Of a stretch of 64,000 nucleotides of DNA, positions 8,591 through 17,179 are shown in pieces (the stretch's first letter is position 1; each line of letters starts with the position of its first letter). The notes under the pieces are model-generated. The model worked only from the letters and a program-made list of their open reading frames with translations. It made no database searches and had not been told where the DNA came from. This DNA is from Nakamurella aerolata (lineage in GTDB: Bacteria; Actinomycetota; Actinomycetes; Mycobacteriales; Nakamurellaceae). A program made the position numbers and the translations under genes. Location: contig NZ_JABEND010000009.1 in assembly GCF_013002705.1 (NCBI RefSeq), forward strand, positions 95,718 through 159,717, read 5' to 3'.

Positions 8591-9849
8591 TGCTTGGGCA
8601 GCAAGACATCCGTGCCCAGCAGCGGCTGAAGTGCCTGCGGCACAACAACACTGCCGTCTTCCTGTTGATGATTCTCCAAGATGGCCACCAGCCAGCGAGT
8701 GGTGGCCAGCGTCCCGTTCAAGGTGGCGGCCACCTGCGGCTTGCCGTTCTCGTCGCGGTAGCGGATGCCGAGCCGGCGGGCCTGGAAGGTGGTGCAGTTG
8801 GAGGTTGAGGTCAGTTCGCGGTAAGCGTTCTGCGTCGGCACCCAGGCCTCGCAATCGAACTTCCGGGCCGCCGACGTGCCAAGGTCGCCCGCCGCCACAT
8901 CGATCACCCGGTACGGAATCTCCATGGCCTGCAACATGTCTTCCTCGAACGCCAGCAGCTGCTCGTGCTGCGCCGCCGCGTCCTCCGGCCGGGCGTAGAC
9001 GAACATCTCGACCTTGTCGAACTGGTGCACCCTGATGATCCCGCGGGTGTCCTTGCCGTAGCTGCCGGCCTCCCTCCGGAAGCACGAGGACCAGCCCGCG
9101 TAACGGATCGGCCCGTCATTCAGGTCGATGATCTCGCCGGCGTGGTAACCGGCCAGCGGCACCTCCGAGGTGCCAACCAGGTACAGGTCGTCGTCGCCAA
9201 GGTGGTACACCTCGGCAGCGTGCTCACCGAGAAAACCGGTGCCCTCCATGGTTTCCGGCTTCACCAGCACCGGCGGCACCATCGGGGTGAACCCATGCGC
9301 CAGCGCCTTGCCGATGGCCAGGTTGAGCAGCGCCAGCTGCAGCCGGGCGCCGACCCCGCGCAAGAAGTAGAACCGGGCACCGGACACCTTGGCGCCGCGC
9401 TCCATGTCGATGGCGCCGAGCTTCTCGCCCAGCTCAAGGTGATCCAGCGGCTGGAAGTCGAACTGCCGCGGCTCGCCCACCGTCTTCAGCGTGACGAAAT
9501 CGTCCTCGCCGCCGGCCGGCACCCCATCGATGATCAGGTTGGGGATCGCCTTGTGCGCAGCGGTCAGCGCCTCGTTCGCCGCCGTCTCCGCCGCCGCTGC
9601 CGCCTTCACCTCGGCGGCCAGCTCCTTGCCGCGCTCCAGCAGCGCCGGCCGTTCCTCTTTCGGGGCCTTACCGACCGTGCGGCCGAACGCCTTCTGCTCG
9701 GCCCGCAGCTCGTCGGCACGCGACACCGCCGCGCGCCGGTCGGCGTCGGCAGAGAGCAGGGAATCGACCAGCGACTCGTCGGCGCCGCGGGCGCGCTGGC
9801 TGGCCCGGACCACGTCCGGATGTTCCCTGAGTTCTCGCAGGTCGATCAC
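8587..9849 (-). CDS. serS: Seryl-tRNA synthetase
   Basis: 420-residue class II synthetase charging tRNA-Ser. The N-terminal coiled-coil arm spans about residues 25-105 ([20 protein letters not shown]). Class II motif 2 is visible in [20 protein letters not shown] plus [11 protein letters not shown], and motif 3 in [18 protein letters not shown]. Length is normal. The GTG start at 9849 is preceded by TAGGCT (minus strand, plus coordinates 9856-9861) with a 6-nt spacer, so the mRNA is probably leaderless. It heads the operon serS, P-loop ATPase, guaD. Confidence 0.97.
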   Translation of the reverse strand: MIDLRELREHPDVVRASQRARGADESLVDSLLSADADRRAAVSRADELRAEQKAFGRTVGKAPKEERPALLERGKELAAEVKAAAAAETAANEALTAAHKAIPNLIIDGVPAGGEDDFVTLKTVGEPRQFDFQPLDHLELGEKLGAIDMERGAKVSGARFYFLRGVGARLQLALLNLAIGKALAHGFTPMVPPVLVKPETMEGTGFLGEHAAEVYHLGDDDLYLVGTSEVPLAGYHAGEIIDLNDGPIRYAGWSSCFRREAGSYGKDTRGIIRVHQFDKVEMFVYARPEDAAAQHEQLLAFEEDMLQAMEIPYRVIDVAAGDLGTSAARKFDCEAWVPTQNAYRELTSTSNCTTFQARRLGIRYRDENGKPQVAATLNGTLATTRWLVAILENHQQEDGSVVVPQALQPLLGTDVLLPKQ

Positions 9850-9912
9850 CCGGTCAGCCTATCCAGCGGCGCGACCGGGTTGACACGCACCGGCGGCCCT
9901 GCCATCATCATG

Positions 9913-9930
9913 TGTGCGGTTTAGCGCACA
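9913..9930 (+). promoter_or_regulatory. Palindromic operator candidate upstream of the ArsR-SRPBCC gene
   Basis: Inverted repeat TGTGCG (9913-9918), 6-bp spacer, CGCACA (9925-9930), ending 22 bp before the ATG at 9953 and followed by a strong ribosome-binding site GGGGAGG (9939-9945). Its position fits autorepression by the ArsR-type domain encoded next. Confidence 0.5.
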
Positions 9931-9952
9931 TATTTGAGGGGAGGTTGCTCGC

Positions 9953-10765
9953 ATGGTCGACCACAACGCCGTCTGGAGCGCCCTGTCCCATCCCGCCCGC
10001 CGCCGCCTGCTGGAACGACTGCGGGACGGGCCCGCCCTGACCGGCGAGTTGCATGCCCACCTCGCGACGTCCGGCGACTCGCCCAGTCGGTTCGCCACCC
10101 AGCGCCACCTGCAGACGCTGCGCGAGGCCGGACTGGTATCGGTCACCGAGCGCGGGCGGGAACGGGTCAACGTGCTGAACGGTTCGACGCTGTACCGCGC
10201 GACCGTCGGCTGGCTCGACCCTGCGTCCCGCTCGGTCGCCGAAAGTCTCGACACCATCAGGCATCTCGCTGAAAAACCCATCGCCGACACCCGGAAGGAA
10301 TCCACCATGACCCAGCCACCGATCCGACACCTGCTCGTCGAGCAGTCCACCGACATCGCCGCGCCGCCCGACCGCGCCTGGCAGGCTCTGACCACCGATA
10401 CCCGGCGCTGGTGGCGTCCCCCGTTCACGCTGCTGTCCGACGCCGATGACGTCGATCTCGAGATCCCGGCCGAGGTCGGCGCCCCGGTGCTGGAACGCGC
10501 CGGCGACCGGACGGCGCTCTGGGGCACCCTGATCGAACGGCAGGACGGCCACGCGCTCGCCTGGTCCAGCCGGATCTGTGGCGCCGACGCCGCGATCGGC
10601 ACCGTCCGGGTCCGGGTCGAGCCGACTCCCGCCGGCTGCACGGTGACGTTCCGTCAGGAGGCCATCGGCGCCTTCGACACCCAGACCGACGACGACGTCG
10701 CCCTCGGCTGGCGGACCAAGCTCGACGACCTGGGCGTGCTGCTGACCGGGGCGCTCGTGGGCTGA
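9953..10765 (+). CDS. ArsR-type HTH fused to SRPBCC (AHSA1-like) domain
   Basis: 270-residue two-domain protein. Residues 1-100 form an ArsR/HxlR-like winged helix (VWSALSHPARRRLLERLRDG, RHLQTLREAGLVSVTERGRE). Residues 115-268 form an SRPBCC/AHSA1 domain (HLLVEQSTDIAAPPDRAWQA, GCTVTFRQEAIGAFD, ending in a C-terminal helix GWRTKLDDLGVLL). In many actinobacteria these are two adjacent genes, an ArsR repressor and its AHSA1 partner. Here one frame covers both without an internal stop; an ATG at 10306, ahead of the SRPBCC part, could allow separate initiation. The SRPBCC pocket may bind the inducer. Confidence 0.85.
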   Translation: MVDHNAVWSALSHPARRRLLERLRDGPALTGELHAHLATSGDSPSRFATQRHLQTLREAGLVSVTERGRERVNVLNGSTLYRATVGWLDPASRSVAESLDTIRHLAEKPIADTRKESTMTQPPIRHLLVEQSTDIAAPPDRAWQALTTDTRRWWRPPFTLLSDADDVDLEIPAEVGAPVLERAGDRTALWGTLIERQDGHALAWSSRICGADAAIGTVRVRVEPTPAGCTVTFRQEAIGAFDTQTDDDVALGWRTKLDDLGVLLTGALVG

Positions 10766-10772
10766 CCGCCGG

Positions 10773-10988
10773 CTACCGCTGGTCCGGACGCGGTTGCGGA
10801 TCAACGACGCCGCGCACCGACTCCCGCAGGCAGCCGGGGCACAGGCACCCGGCGCCGGCGGCGGTGGGCACCGCCAAGCGCAGCTCCAGCTTCGCGCACC
10901 AGCAACCGGCGCCGGAGTCGCCGCCGGCGGCCAGCTGCTCGGGATGGCAGTCGAACGCCGCACCGCAGTTGCCGCAGGTTTCCCGCAT
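10773..10988 (-). CDS. Small cysteine-rich CWC-type protein
   Basis: 71 residues with the cysteine-rich CWC pattern: CGNCGAAFDC near the start, GAGCWCAKLELRL in the middle and GCLCPGCLRESV near the end. The eight cysteines are arranged to bind a metal, probably zinc. The family is uncharacterised. The ATG at 10988 is chosen because the motif starts immediately after it. It converges on the ArsR-SRPBCC gene with a 7-bp gap and is divergent from the metallopeptidase. Confidence 0.75.
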   Translation of the reverse strand: MRETCGNCGAAFDCHPEQLAAGGDSGAGCWCAKLELRLAVPTAAGAGCLCPGCLRESVRGVVDPQPRPDQR

Positions 10989-11073
10989 CGGGCCATTGTT
11001 CCCGGTCTCGCTGGCAGCGAACCGGCTGCCCGGCCCGCGGCCGGACCGGCAGACTGGAGGGGTGCCGGTACAC

Positions 11074-11409
11074 ATGTCCGACGAAGCCTTCGAAGAGCTG
11101 GTCTCCGAGGCGCTCGATCTGGTGCCAGAGCAGTTCCAGCGGGCGATGAGCAATGTGGTGGTGCTGGTCGAACCCCGGCATCCGACCCGCAACCTGTACG
11201 GGCTGTACCACGGCGTCGCGCTCACCAACCGCAGCAGCAACTATTCGTGGGCACTGCCGGACACCATCACGATCTATCGGGATCCGATCCTCGCGCACGC
11301 CGTCGACGCCGACGCGGCAAAGCACCAGGTGGCCACCACCGTGATCCACGAGATCGCCCACCACTTCGGCATCGACGACGACCGGCTCGATGAACTCGGC
11401 TGGGGCTGA
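11074..11409 (+). CDS. Zincin-like metallopeptidase (DUF1025 family)
   Basis: 111-residue minimal zincin with the active site TVIHEIAHHFGIDDDRLDEL (HExxH, third ligand probably Asp/Glu in the following segment). This is the Rv3836-type family found near serS and pheA in mycobacteria, the same order as here. Physiological substrate unknown. I use the ATG at 11074; an in-frame GTG at 11062 would add four residues, but GGAGG at 11056-11060 is then only 1 nt away. Confidence 0.85.
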   Translation: MSDEAFEELVSEALDLVPEQFQRAMSNVVVLVEPRHPTRNLYGLYHGVALTNRSSNYSWALPDTITIYRDPILAHAVDADAAKHQVATTVIHEIAHHFGIDDDRLDELGWG

Positions 11410-11431
11410 GCCGGCTCGATAGGCTCCCCCG

Positions 11432-12403
11432 GTGACCACCATTGCTGTGGTCGGCGAGATCGTCGCCGACGCCGTGCTGCCCACCGACGGCATCTCGGAC
11501 GGGGCCGCCCATCTCACCGTGCATCCCGGCGGCGGACCGGCCAACTTCGCCGTCGCGGTGGCCCGGCTGGGCAGCACCGCCCGGTACGCCGGACGCATCT
11601 CCACCGGCTCGCTCGGTCAGCTCGCCAAGGCCAAGCTGTTGGGGTCCGGCGTCGACCTGACCGCGAGTCAGGACGCCACGGAACCGCAGACCCTGGCCAT
11701 CGCCAAGCTCTCCCCCTCCGGCGCGGCGAGCTACGAGTTCTACACCGACGGCACCGCCGACTGGGCCTGGACCGACGCCGGGCTGCTGCCGCTGATCGAC
11801 GGCCCGTTCGCCGTCGGCGGCCCGCCGGTCGCGATCCACACCGGGACGCTGGCGCTGGCGCTGCAGCCGTCCGGCGCGGTGATCGAACGGCTGCTGGCCA
11901 AGGCCCGCCCGGCGATGACGGTCTCCATCGACCCGAACCTGCGCACCGCCCTTGTCCCGGCGCAGCACTACCGCGAGGTGATCACCCGCTGGGCGTCGCT
12001 GGCCGACATCGTCCGGCTCTCGTACGACGACCTGATCGAGCTGTGGCCGAACTTCACGCCAGAGCAGGCCGCCGAACACCTGCACAGCCACGGCGTCGCG
12101 CTGGTGGTGGTTTCCCTCGGTGAGGACGGTGCGTTCGCCTCGATCCGCGGCGCCGAGGTGCGGGTGCCGATCGCCCCGACCAACCTGGTGGATACCGTCG
12201 GCGCCGGCGACTCGTTCCACGGCGGGTTGCTGCATTTCCTTGCGCAGCAAGGCTTTCTGGGCGGACGGCTGGACTCGCTCACCGACGACGGTCTGCGCGA
12301 GGCGCTGGAGTTCGCGGCGCGGGTGGCGGCCATCACGGTGTCACGGCCGGGCGCCGATCCACCGTGGGCCCGCGAGCTAGACCAGCCGGCCAGCGACCGC
12401 TGA
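11432..12403 (+). CDS. PfkB-family carbohydrate kinase (fructokinase-like)
   Basis: 323-residue ribokinase-fold sugar kinase. The N-terminal glycine pair motif is HPGGGPANFAVAVARLG, and the C-terminal catalytic and anion-hole motif is NLVDTVGAGDSFHGGLLHFL with the base Asp. It most likely phosphorylates fructose or a related sugar; specificity is not readable. The GTG at 11432 has TAGGCT at 11420-11425, 6 nt upstream, so a leaderless transcript is likely. Confidence 0.88.
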   Translation: MTTIAVVGEIVADAVLPTDGISDGAAHLTVHPGGGPANFAVAVARLGSTARYAGRISTGSLGQLAKAKLLGSGVDLTASQDATEPQTLAIAKLSPSGAASYEFYTDGTADWAWTDAGLLPLIDGPFAVGGPPVAIHTGTLALALQPSGAVIERLLAKARPAMTVSIDPNLRTALVPAQHYREVITRWASLADIVRLSYDDLIELWPNFTPEQAAEHLHSHGVALVVVSLGEDGAFASIRGAEVRVPIAPTNLVDTVGAGDSFHGGLLHFLAQQGFLGGRLDSLTDDGLREALEFAARVAAITVSRPGADPPWARELDQPASDR

Positions 12404-12456
12404 ACACGTCCGAAACGTCCATGACGGCTCGACGAAGCGGGCCGTACCGTTCCGGC

Positions 12457-12852
12457 ATGGCACAACCCATTCTCAACGTCGTCGGGATCGTCGTCGCCGA
12501 CATGCCGGCAGCGCTGGCCTTCTACCGAGCCTGCGGACTACAGATCGATCCCAGTGCTGACACCGAAAACCACGCCGCCGCGGCGCCGGTCAATGGCTTC
12601 ACCCTCATGTTCGACACCCACCAGGTGATGCTGTCGATGGACCCGGACTGGGTGCCCGGCAGCGGCGGGCATCGGATGGCGCTGGCCTTCGACTGCGGCG
12701 ATCCCGCCGGCGTCGACCGGCAGTACCAGGCGCTGATCGCGGCGGGGCACACCAGCGTCTCCGCACCCTTCGATGCGTTCTGGGGACAGCGCTATGCCAC
12801 TGTTCGCGACCCCGACGGCAATCCGGTCGACTTCTTCGCCCCGCTCGCCTGA
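12457..12852 (+). CDS. VOC (glyoxalase/bleomycin-resistance) family protein
   Basis: 131-residue vicinal-oxygen-chelate protein with the paired beta-alpha-beta layout: VVGIVVADMPAALAFYRACG at the start and GQRYATVRDPDGNPVDFFAP at the end. Metal-ligand positions are partly preserved (the C-terminal acidic ligand is replaced by the VDFF context). It may be a dioxygenase-like enzyme or a binding protein. The ATG at 12457 starts directly before the first VOC strand. Adjacent DNA downstream holds a 15-bp tandem repeat. Confidence 0.8.
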   Translation: MAQPILNVVGIVVADMPAALAFYRACGLQIDPSADTENHAAAAPVNGFTLMFDTHQVMLSMDPDWVPGSGGHRMALAFDCGDPAGVDRQYQALIAAGHTSVSAPFDAFWGQRYATVRDPDGNPVDFFAPLA

Positions 12853-12854
12853 CC

Positions 12855-12899
12855 GGCCGCTCGGGGTCAAGCAGCTCGGGGTGAAGCAGCTCGAGGTCA
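12855..12899. repeat. Three 15-bp tandem repeats between convergent genes
   Basis: Units at 12855-12869, 12870-12884 and 12885-12899, consensus AGCAGCTCGGGGTCA with a few changes. They begin 2 bp after the VOC stop and end over the last codon and stop of the convergent AraC-type gene. Confidence 0.85.
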
Positions 12900-13580
12900 G
12901 GCAGGACGAAAGTCGGCAGGGCGGTGCCCGGCAACGGCTCGCACCTCGCGGTACAGGTGCGAATAGTCGGCAAAACCTGCCTGGGCCGCGACGGACGACA
13001 GCGCCGCGCCCGCTCGGATGAGTTCGGCGGCGGTCTGCACCCGCAGAATCCGCTGCAGTTGTTTGGGGCCGTAGCCGAACGCATGGGTGCTGCGCCGCAA
13101 CAACTGTCGCGGCGCCAGGGCGCACTCGGCGGCGATCCGGTCGATGCTCACCCCCGCCCGCACGGCGCGGGTCACCGCCAGCGCCCACCCCACCTGACGG
13201 CGGTCGGTGAGCAGCCTGGCTGCGGCGGCCTCCAACGTCCGCGTCGGATGCGGTGCGGGGTCGAGCTGTTCGGTGAACGCCCTTGCCCGTCTTTCGCCCC
13301 ACAGGTCGGCAAGGTCGACCCTGCTGTCGAGCAGCTCGCTGGCCGGTATGCCGAGCGCGACGGGGGCAACGCCGGGATCGAAGCGGACAGCGGTGAATCG
13401 CTGCCACCCCGTGCACAGATGCCGGTAGGGCCTGCGGTCAGGCCCGGCGACCATCATCCGGCTGCCGTCCCAGATCAGATCCATCGACCCGTCGGGAATG
13501 ATCGCGCGCTCCCCCGGGCCGGAACGGCTGGTCCACATGGTTGCCGGGAGCAGCACCGCCCTGCGCTCGGCATAACTCAC
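12897..13580 (-). CDS. AraC-family transcriptional regulator
   Basis: 227-residue regulator. An N-terminal sensor part (RAIIPDGSMDLIWDGSRMMV, a DUF6597-like beta domain) is followed by a C-terminal double HTH (GVSIDRIAAECALAPRQLLR, then ALSSVAAQAGFADYSHLYRE). The GTG start at 13580 overlaps the pheA stop as GTGA, so it is co-translated with pheA. A regulator in a pheA operon is unusual and may simply be hitch-hiking. Its 3' end runs into the 15-bp repeat block. Confidence 0.85.
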   Translation of the reverse strand: MSYAERRAVLLPATMWTSRSGPGERAIIPDGSMDLIWDGSRMMVAGPDRRPYRHLCTGWQRFTAVRFDPGVAPVALGIPASELLDSRVDLADLWGERRARAFTEQLDPAPHPTRTLEAAAARLLTDRRQVGWALAVTRAVRAGVSIDRIAAECALAPRQLLRRSTHAFGYGPKQLQRILRVQTAAELIRAGAALSSVAAQAGFADYSHLYREVRAVAGHRPADFRPA

Positions 13581-14440
13581 CGGCGGTCCGCCTTCGGGTA
13601 GCTGCCCAGGAAGCGGAAAAGGCTGCCGCGCCCGCGCAGCGCGGCGACGGTGGCAGCCATCGCGGGTTGGTCGACGTGTCCGTCGGCATCCAGCAGGAAC
13701 AGGTACTCGCCCATCACCTCGCGGGTGGGCCGGGACTCCAAGCGGGTGAGATTGACGCCGCGGTCGGCGATCTCGGCCAGCACCGCCAGCAGGGTGCCCG
13801 GCTGGTTGGGGACGTGCGCCACCAGGCTGGTCCGGTCGTTGCCGCTCGGCGGCGGCACCGGGCCGGGGCTGCCGACCAGCGCGAACCTGGTGACCGCATC
13901 GGAAGACAGCCCGATGTCGCCGGCCAGCGCGGTCAGCCCGTTCCGCCGGCCCGCGATGGCCGCCGCGGCGGCCGCGTCCAGTTCACCTGCTGCCACCGCC
14001 TGCGCCGCCGCGGCTGTCGAGGTGGTGACGACGGCTTCGGCCTGCGGGAAGTGCGCCGCCAGGTAGTCGCGGACCTGCGCGTGGCCGTGCGGGTGCGACC
14101 CGATGCGGCGTACCTGCGCGGCGTCGGTGCCCGGTCGCACCAACAACTCGAACCGGACGGCGACGTACGCCTCGCCGTAGATCTGCAGGTCGCCACCGTG
14201 AATCAGCTCGTCCTGCGCCAGCGCCACCGCGCCTTCGACCGAGTTCTCCAGCGGCACCACCGCCCTTTGCACAGATCCGGAGCGCACCGCGGCCACCGCA
14301 GCGCTCAGATCGGTTGCCGGAATCAGTTGCGGTGCAAGGCTTTCGCCGGACGCCAACGCCTGCGCCGCCTGCTCGGTGAAGGTGCCCTCCGGCCCCAGAT
14401 AGGTCCACTGTGGACGCTGCGGCGACCCGGTCGGCTGCAT
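13577..14440 (-). CDS. pheA: Prephenate dehydratase
   Basis: 287-residue stand-alone prephenate dehydratase (prephenate to phenylpyruvate, phenylalanine synthesis). The catalytic domain starts with YLGPEGTFTEQAAQAL and contains VPLENSVEGAVALAQDEL and the SSDAVTRFALVG motif with the essential Thr-Arg-Phe. A C-terminal ACT domain (LVAHVPNQPGTLLAVLAEIA, then NLTRLESRPTR) should give phenylalanine feedback control. The ATG at 14440 has TAGGCT 6 nt upstream (plus 14447-14452), indicating a leaderless start. Confidence 0.95.
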   Translation of the reverse strand: MQPTGSPQRPQWTYLGPEGTFTEQAAQALASGESLAPQLIPATDLSAAVAAVRSGSVQRAVVPLENSVEGAVALAQDELIHGGDLQIYGEAYVAVRFELLVRPGTDAAQVRRIGSHPHGHAQVRDYLAAHFPQAEAVVTTSTAAAAQAVAAGELDAAAAAAIAGRRNGLTALAGDIGLSSDAVTRFALVGSPGPVPPPSGNDRTSLVAHVPNQPGTLLAVLAEIADRGVNLTRLESRPTREVMGEYLFLLDADGHVDQPAMAATVAALRGRGSLFRFLGSYPKADRR

Positions 14441-14468
14441 GCAGTCAGCCTATCGCCGGCTCGGCCGA

Positions 14469-14633
14469 TCAGTCGCCCGCTCGGGTCAGCCGTCGCAACA
14501 CCGAAATCACTTCAAGATAGGCAAGATTGGGCAACCAAAGACGGTCCGATCGCAGCAGGGCTCTGGCCCTCTCGCCGTCGCCGTCCCGATCAACCAGAGC
14601 GGGTACCAGGACGCTCGCGTCAACGACCAGCAC
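14469..14633 (-). pseudogene. Truncated VapC (PIN-domain) toxin remnant
   Basis: From a GTG at 14633 the frame gives 54 residues: MLVVDASVLVPALVDRDGDG with the first catalytic Asp, then LWLPNLAYLEVISVLRRLTR with the conserved Glu. It stops at 14469-14471. A working VapC is about 125-135 residues and needs two further acidic residues that are absent here. The missing 3' part would lie where pheA now begins. The start overlaps the antitoxin gene by 14 bp, the normal vapBC arrangement. Confidence 0.8.
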
Positions 14634-14850
14634 GCTCGGCGCTCACCGCCGCTACGGCGTCAGCAAAGCTCAGCCGAGTTCCCGGCCCCGACTCGATCCG
14701 GTCCAGCACCTCATCCATGCTCGGCTGCGCGGCCTCGTCGATCAGGCGGCCACGCAGGTACTCCTGGAGCGACTGATGCGCGGCCGCTGCCCGTGCCCGG
14801 AGGCGACGGTGGGTCTCCTCTGGCACGTTCTTGATCTGAATGGTCGCCAT
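14620..14850 (-). CDS. FitA/VapB-type ribbon-helix-helix antitoxin
   Basis: 76 residues beginning MATIQIKNVPEETHRRLRAR, a classic ribbon-helix-helix DNA-binding strand and helix, followed by SLQEYLRGRLIDEA. The C-terminal part normally wraps the VapC toxin and is still present although the toxin is truncated. No Shine-Dalgarno sequence: CATAAT (minus strand, plus 14857-14862) lies 6 nt before the ATG, so the mRNA is probably leaderless. A perfect palindromic operator overlaps the promoter. Confidence 0.85.
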   Translation of the reverse strand: MATIQIKNVPEETHRRLRARAAAAHQSLQEYLRGRLIDEAAQPSMDEVLDRIESGPGTRLSFADAVAAVSAERAGR

Positions 14851-14868
14851 GGCGCCATTATGGCGCCA
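14850..14868 (-). promoter_or_regulatory. Operator/promoter of the vapB-type antitoxin
   Basis: Two copies of the 8-bp palindrome TGGCGCCA (14850-14857 and 14861-14868) separated by TTA. The -10 element CATAAT of the antitoxin falls between and across them, and the first copy touches the start codon. This is the expected geometry for TA autorepression by a ribbon-helix-helix protein. Confidence 0.65.
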
Positions 14869-14916
14869 GAACGGTGGAGCTGGCTAGTAGCGGCCTGCGT
14901 CTGCAGGTGTTCTACC

Positions 14917-15942
14917 GTGACGAACATGCGCGACAACATCCTGCTGGTGTGCCCGAATCTCGGCATCGATCACACGGTTCGGCTGGCCCGGCTGGAACCG
15001 GGGACGGTGACCCGCACCGGTCCGGGCTGGACGGTCGCCGGCGGCAAGGGTGCGAATGTGGCACGGGCACTGTCCACCGGCGCCGACCGGCAGGCCACAA
15101 CGCTCGGTTTCGCCGGCACCGCCGGCGGGCCCTACCTGGAGTCGCTGTTCGCCGCAGAATCGTTGCCGCTCAGCACCATCGGCGTCGACGGCGCGGTGCG
15201 CACCACCACCGCGCTGATCGAGGATTCCGGTCGAGTCACGTTGCTCAACGAGCCGGGGCCGGCGGTGGGACCGGCGCAGTGGGCGTCGCTGCTGGCGGCC
15301 GCCACCAGACTGCTGACGAGCACCGTCCGGATCGGATGGTCGGTCGCCGGCAGCGGCAGCCTGCCCCCGGGTTCACCCGCGGACAGCTACGCCCGGTTGG
15401 TCGAGGCCGCACATCGCGCCGAGGCGTTCTGCGCGATCGACTCCACCGGCGAGCCGCTCCGGCTCGCCGCGGCGGCGGGCGCAGACCTGGTGTGCCCCAA
15501 CCTGTCCGAGGCGGAAACCCTGATCGGCGGCACCGCCGCTGAACAGGTGGACGAGCAGGCACCCGACGTCCCCGACCGGGCGCTGCGGGCCGCGGAGTCG
15601 CTGGTGCGGCTGGGCGCCGGCGCCGCCACCGTCACCGCGGGGGCGTCGGGGGTCGGGGTGGCCTGGCGGGCCGCCGACCGGCCGCGCTCGCAGTGGTTGG
15701 TGACGCCGCGCGTCGACGCCGTCAACCCGATCGGCGCCGGCGACAGCTTTCTCGCCGGGCTGCTCGCTGCCGTCGGCACAGCCAGCGTCGGCACAGTCGG
15801 CGGCGGCAGCGAGAACGCCGGCGACACCACCGACTGGCCGGCGGCCACCCAGCAGGCCATGGCGTTCGCCGCGTCGTCGGTGGAGAACGAGCGGGCCGGC
15901 ATTGTCGACCCGGTCCGGGTGGCTCAGCTGCTGGCCGGCTGA
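14917..15942 (+). CDS. 1-phosphofructokinase-like hexose kinase (PfkB family)
   Basis: 341-residue PfkB kinase of the FruK/LacC type. It shows NLGIDHTVRLARLEPG at the N-terminus, TVAGGKGANVARALSTGADR (substrate and lid), CPNLSEAETLIGG, and the catalytic VNPIGAGDSFLAGLLAAVGT. Likely substrates are fructose-1-phosphate, tagatose-6-phosphate or a related sugar phosphate. I prefer the GTG at 14917; the ATG at 14926 is an alternative. Divergent from the antitoxin gene, and its 3' end overlaps the convergent acetyltransferase by 19 bp. An internal repeat (GTCGGCACAG) at about 15773-15800 adds a local insertion. Confidence 0.85.
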   Translation: MTNMRDNILLVCPNLGIDHTVRLARLEPGTVTRTGPGWTVAGGKGANVARALSTGADRQATTLGFAGTAGGPYLESLFAAESLPLSTIGVDGAVRTTTALIEDSGRVTLLNEPGPAVGPAQWASLLAAATRLLTSTVRIGWSVAGSGSLPPGSPADSYARLVEAAHRAEAFCAIDSTGEPLRLAAAAGADLVCPNLSEAETLIGGTAAEQVDEQAPDVPDRALRAAESLVRLGAGAATVTAGASGVGVAWRAADRPRSQWLVTPRVDAVNPIGAGDSFLAGLLAAVGTASVGTVGGGSENAGDTTDWPAATQQAMAFAASSVENERAGIVDPVRVAQLLAG

Positions 15943-17111
15943 GCCTGCGCTGTCTGGTCCAGCTTCTTCTGCCAGGCACCCTCTGTGCTGGCCGGACGGA
16001 ACCCCATCGCCTCGTTGATGGCCAGCATCCACCGGTTCTCCCCGGCGTTCGAGGTGTGGATCCGCTCGGTGTCGGGGCGTTCGGCCAGCAACCGCGCAAG
16101 GTTCGCCAGCTTGACCGCCAGCCCGAGCCGATGCCCGCGATGGTCGCCGTGCACCAGGGTGTCGTCCTGCCAGACCGCGGACGTGTCCTGTCGGCCGCCG
16201 ATCACCGTGTACGCCACCAGCTCTCCGGTCTGCTCGTGCTGCGCCGCGGTGGTCAACGCGAAGCGTCCCATCTTGACCGTGGTCGCGTCCGCGTTCCGGA
16301 TCCGTTCGGCGTCCCAGGCCTCCTCCTCAAGATCGAGGTCGCCGGACGGCACATCGACGCTCATCCGGTTGTGCAGCACCGCCATCCGGTCCAGGTACTC
16401 CTCCGGCGTCGGACCGACCCACTGCACCATCCGGTAGCCGGCCGACCTTGCGCCCGCCTCGGATTGCAAGCGGGACAACACCTCCGGCGGTACCGGCAGG
16501 GCGAGTTCGCTGTGCCGCTCGGTCTGCTCCAGCGAGAACCCTTGCCGCAGCATGAAAGCCGCGAACGGGTCGGTCCTGGACAGCGCGCCGACGCCGGTCG
16601 GCGCGGCGAGCGCGTCCGGCCCGGTCACGGGCCCGGTCTGCCGGTGCCCGGTATAGCCGACCAGCGTGCCACGGCCCTCCGCGGCGGCAATGCGCTCCGC
16701 CGCCCGATACAACTCGGAGCCGATACCGCGGCCGCGGTGCGCCGGCGGTACCGCGACGTCCAGCTCGGACAGGTGCAGGTTGTCGTGCACCGACAGCCCG
16801 ACGTTCGCAAAGCCCACCACCTCCGCGTCCGGCGGCGCGTCCAGCACCGGCACCACCTCCCCGGCGACACCGTCGACGGTGAACCGGCCCGATCCAGCCT
16901 GCACCGGACCGTCAACAGCCAGCACCAGCACCCCGCGGTGGTTCTTCCGCTCGCTGTACCGCACCCGGCGTGCCGCGGCGGAATCGACCAGGTCGGTGTG
17001 GCCGAGCAGGTCGAGATGGTTGGCCTGCTCGATCGCCGCGAAGGCATCGAACAGCGGCGCGAAGGCCGGGTCGTCGGTGACCGGTAGCACAGCGAGGGAC
17101 AGCGCACTCAT
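15924..17111 (-). CDS. Tandem-GNAT acetyltransferase
   Basis: 395-residue protein with two GNAT domains. Domain 1 has VAVPPAHRGRGIGSELYRAA (full R-G-R-G-I-G acetyl-CoA loop); domain 2 has TLVHGDHRGHRLGLAVKLAN (R-G-H-R-L-G). The architecture matches actinobacterial double-GNAT proteins such as mycothiol synthase relatives, but it lacks enough of MshD's signatures for that name. I start at the ATG at 17111 where the family begins. Confidence 0.85.
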   Translation of the reverse strand: MSALSLAVLPVTDDPAFAPLFDAFAAIEQANHLDLLGHTDLVDSAAARRVRYSERKNHRGVLVLAVDGPVQAGSGRFTVDGVAGEVVPVLDAPPDAEVVGFANVGLSVHDNLHLSELDVAVPPAHRGRGIGSELYRAAERIAAAEGRGTLVGYTGHRQTGPVTGPDALAAPTGVGALSRTDPFAAFMLRQGFSLEQTERHSELALPVPPEVLSRLQSEAGARSAGYRMVQWVGPTPEEYLDRMAVLHNRMSVDVPSGDLDLEEEAWDAERIRNADATTVKMGRFALTTAAQHEQTGELVAYTVIGGRQDTSAVWQDDTLVHGDHRGHRLGLAVKLANLARLLAERPDTERIHTSNAGENRWMLAINEAMGFRPASTEGAWQKKLDQTAQAQPASS

Positions 17112-17179
17112 GACGCGTAGCTTGGCAAAGCCGCGCTGCACACCGCCACCGGTTTTCCACCGCATACGCTGGCGGCACC

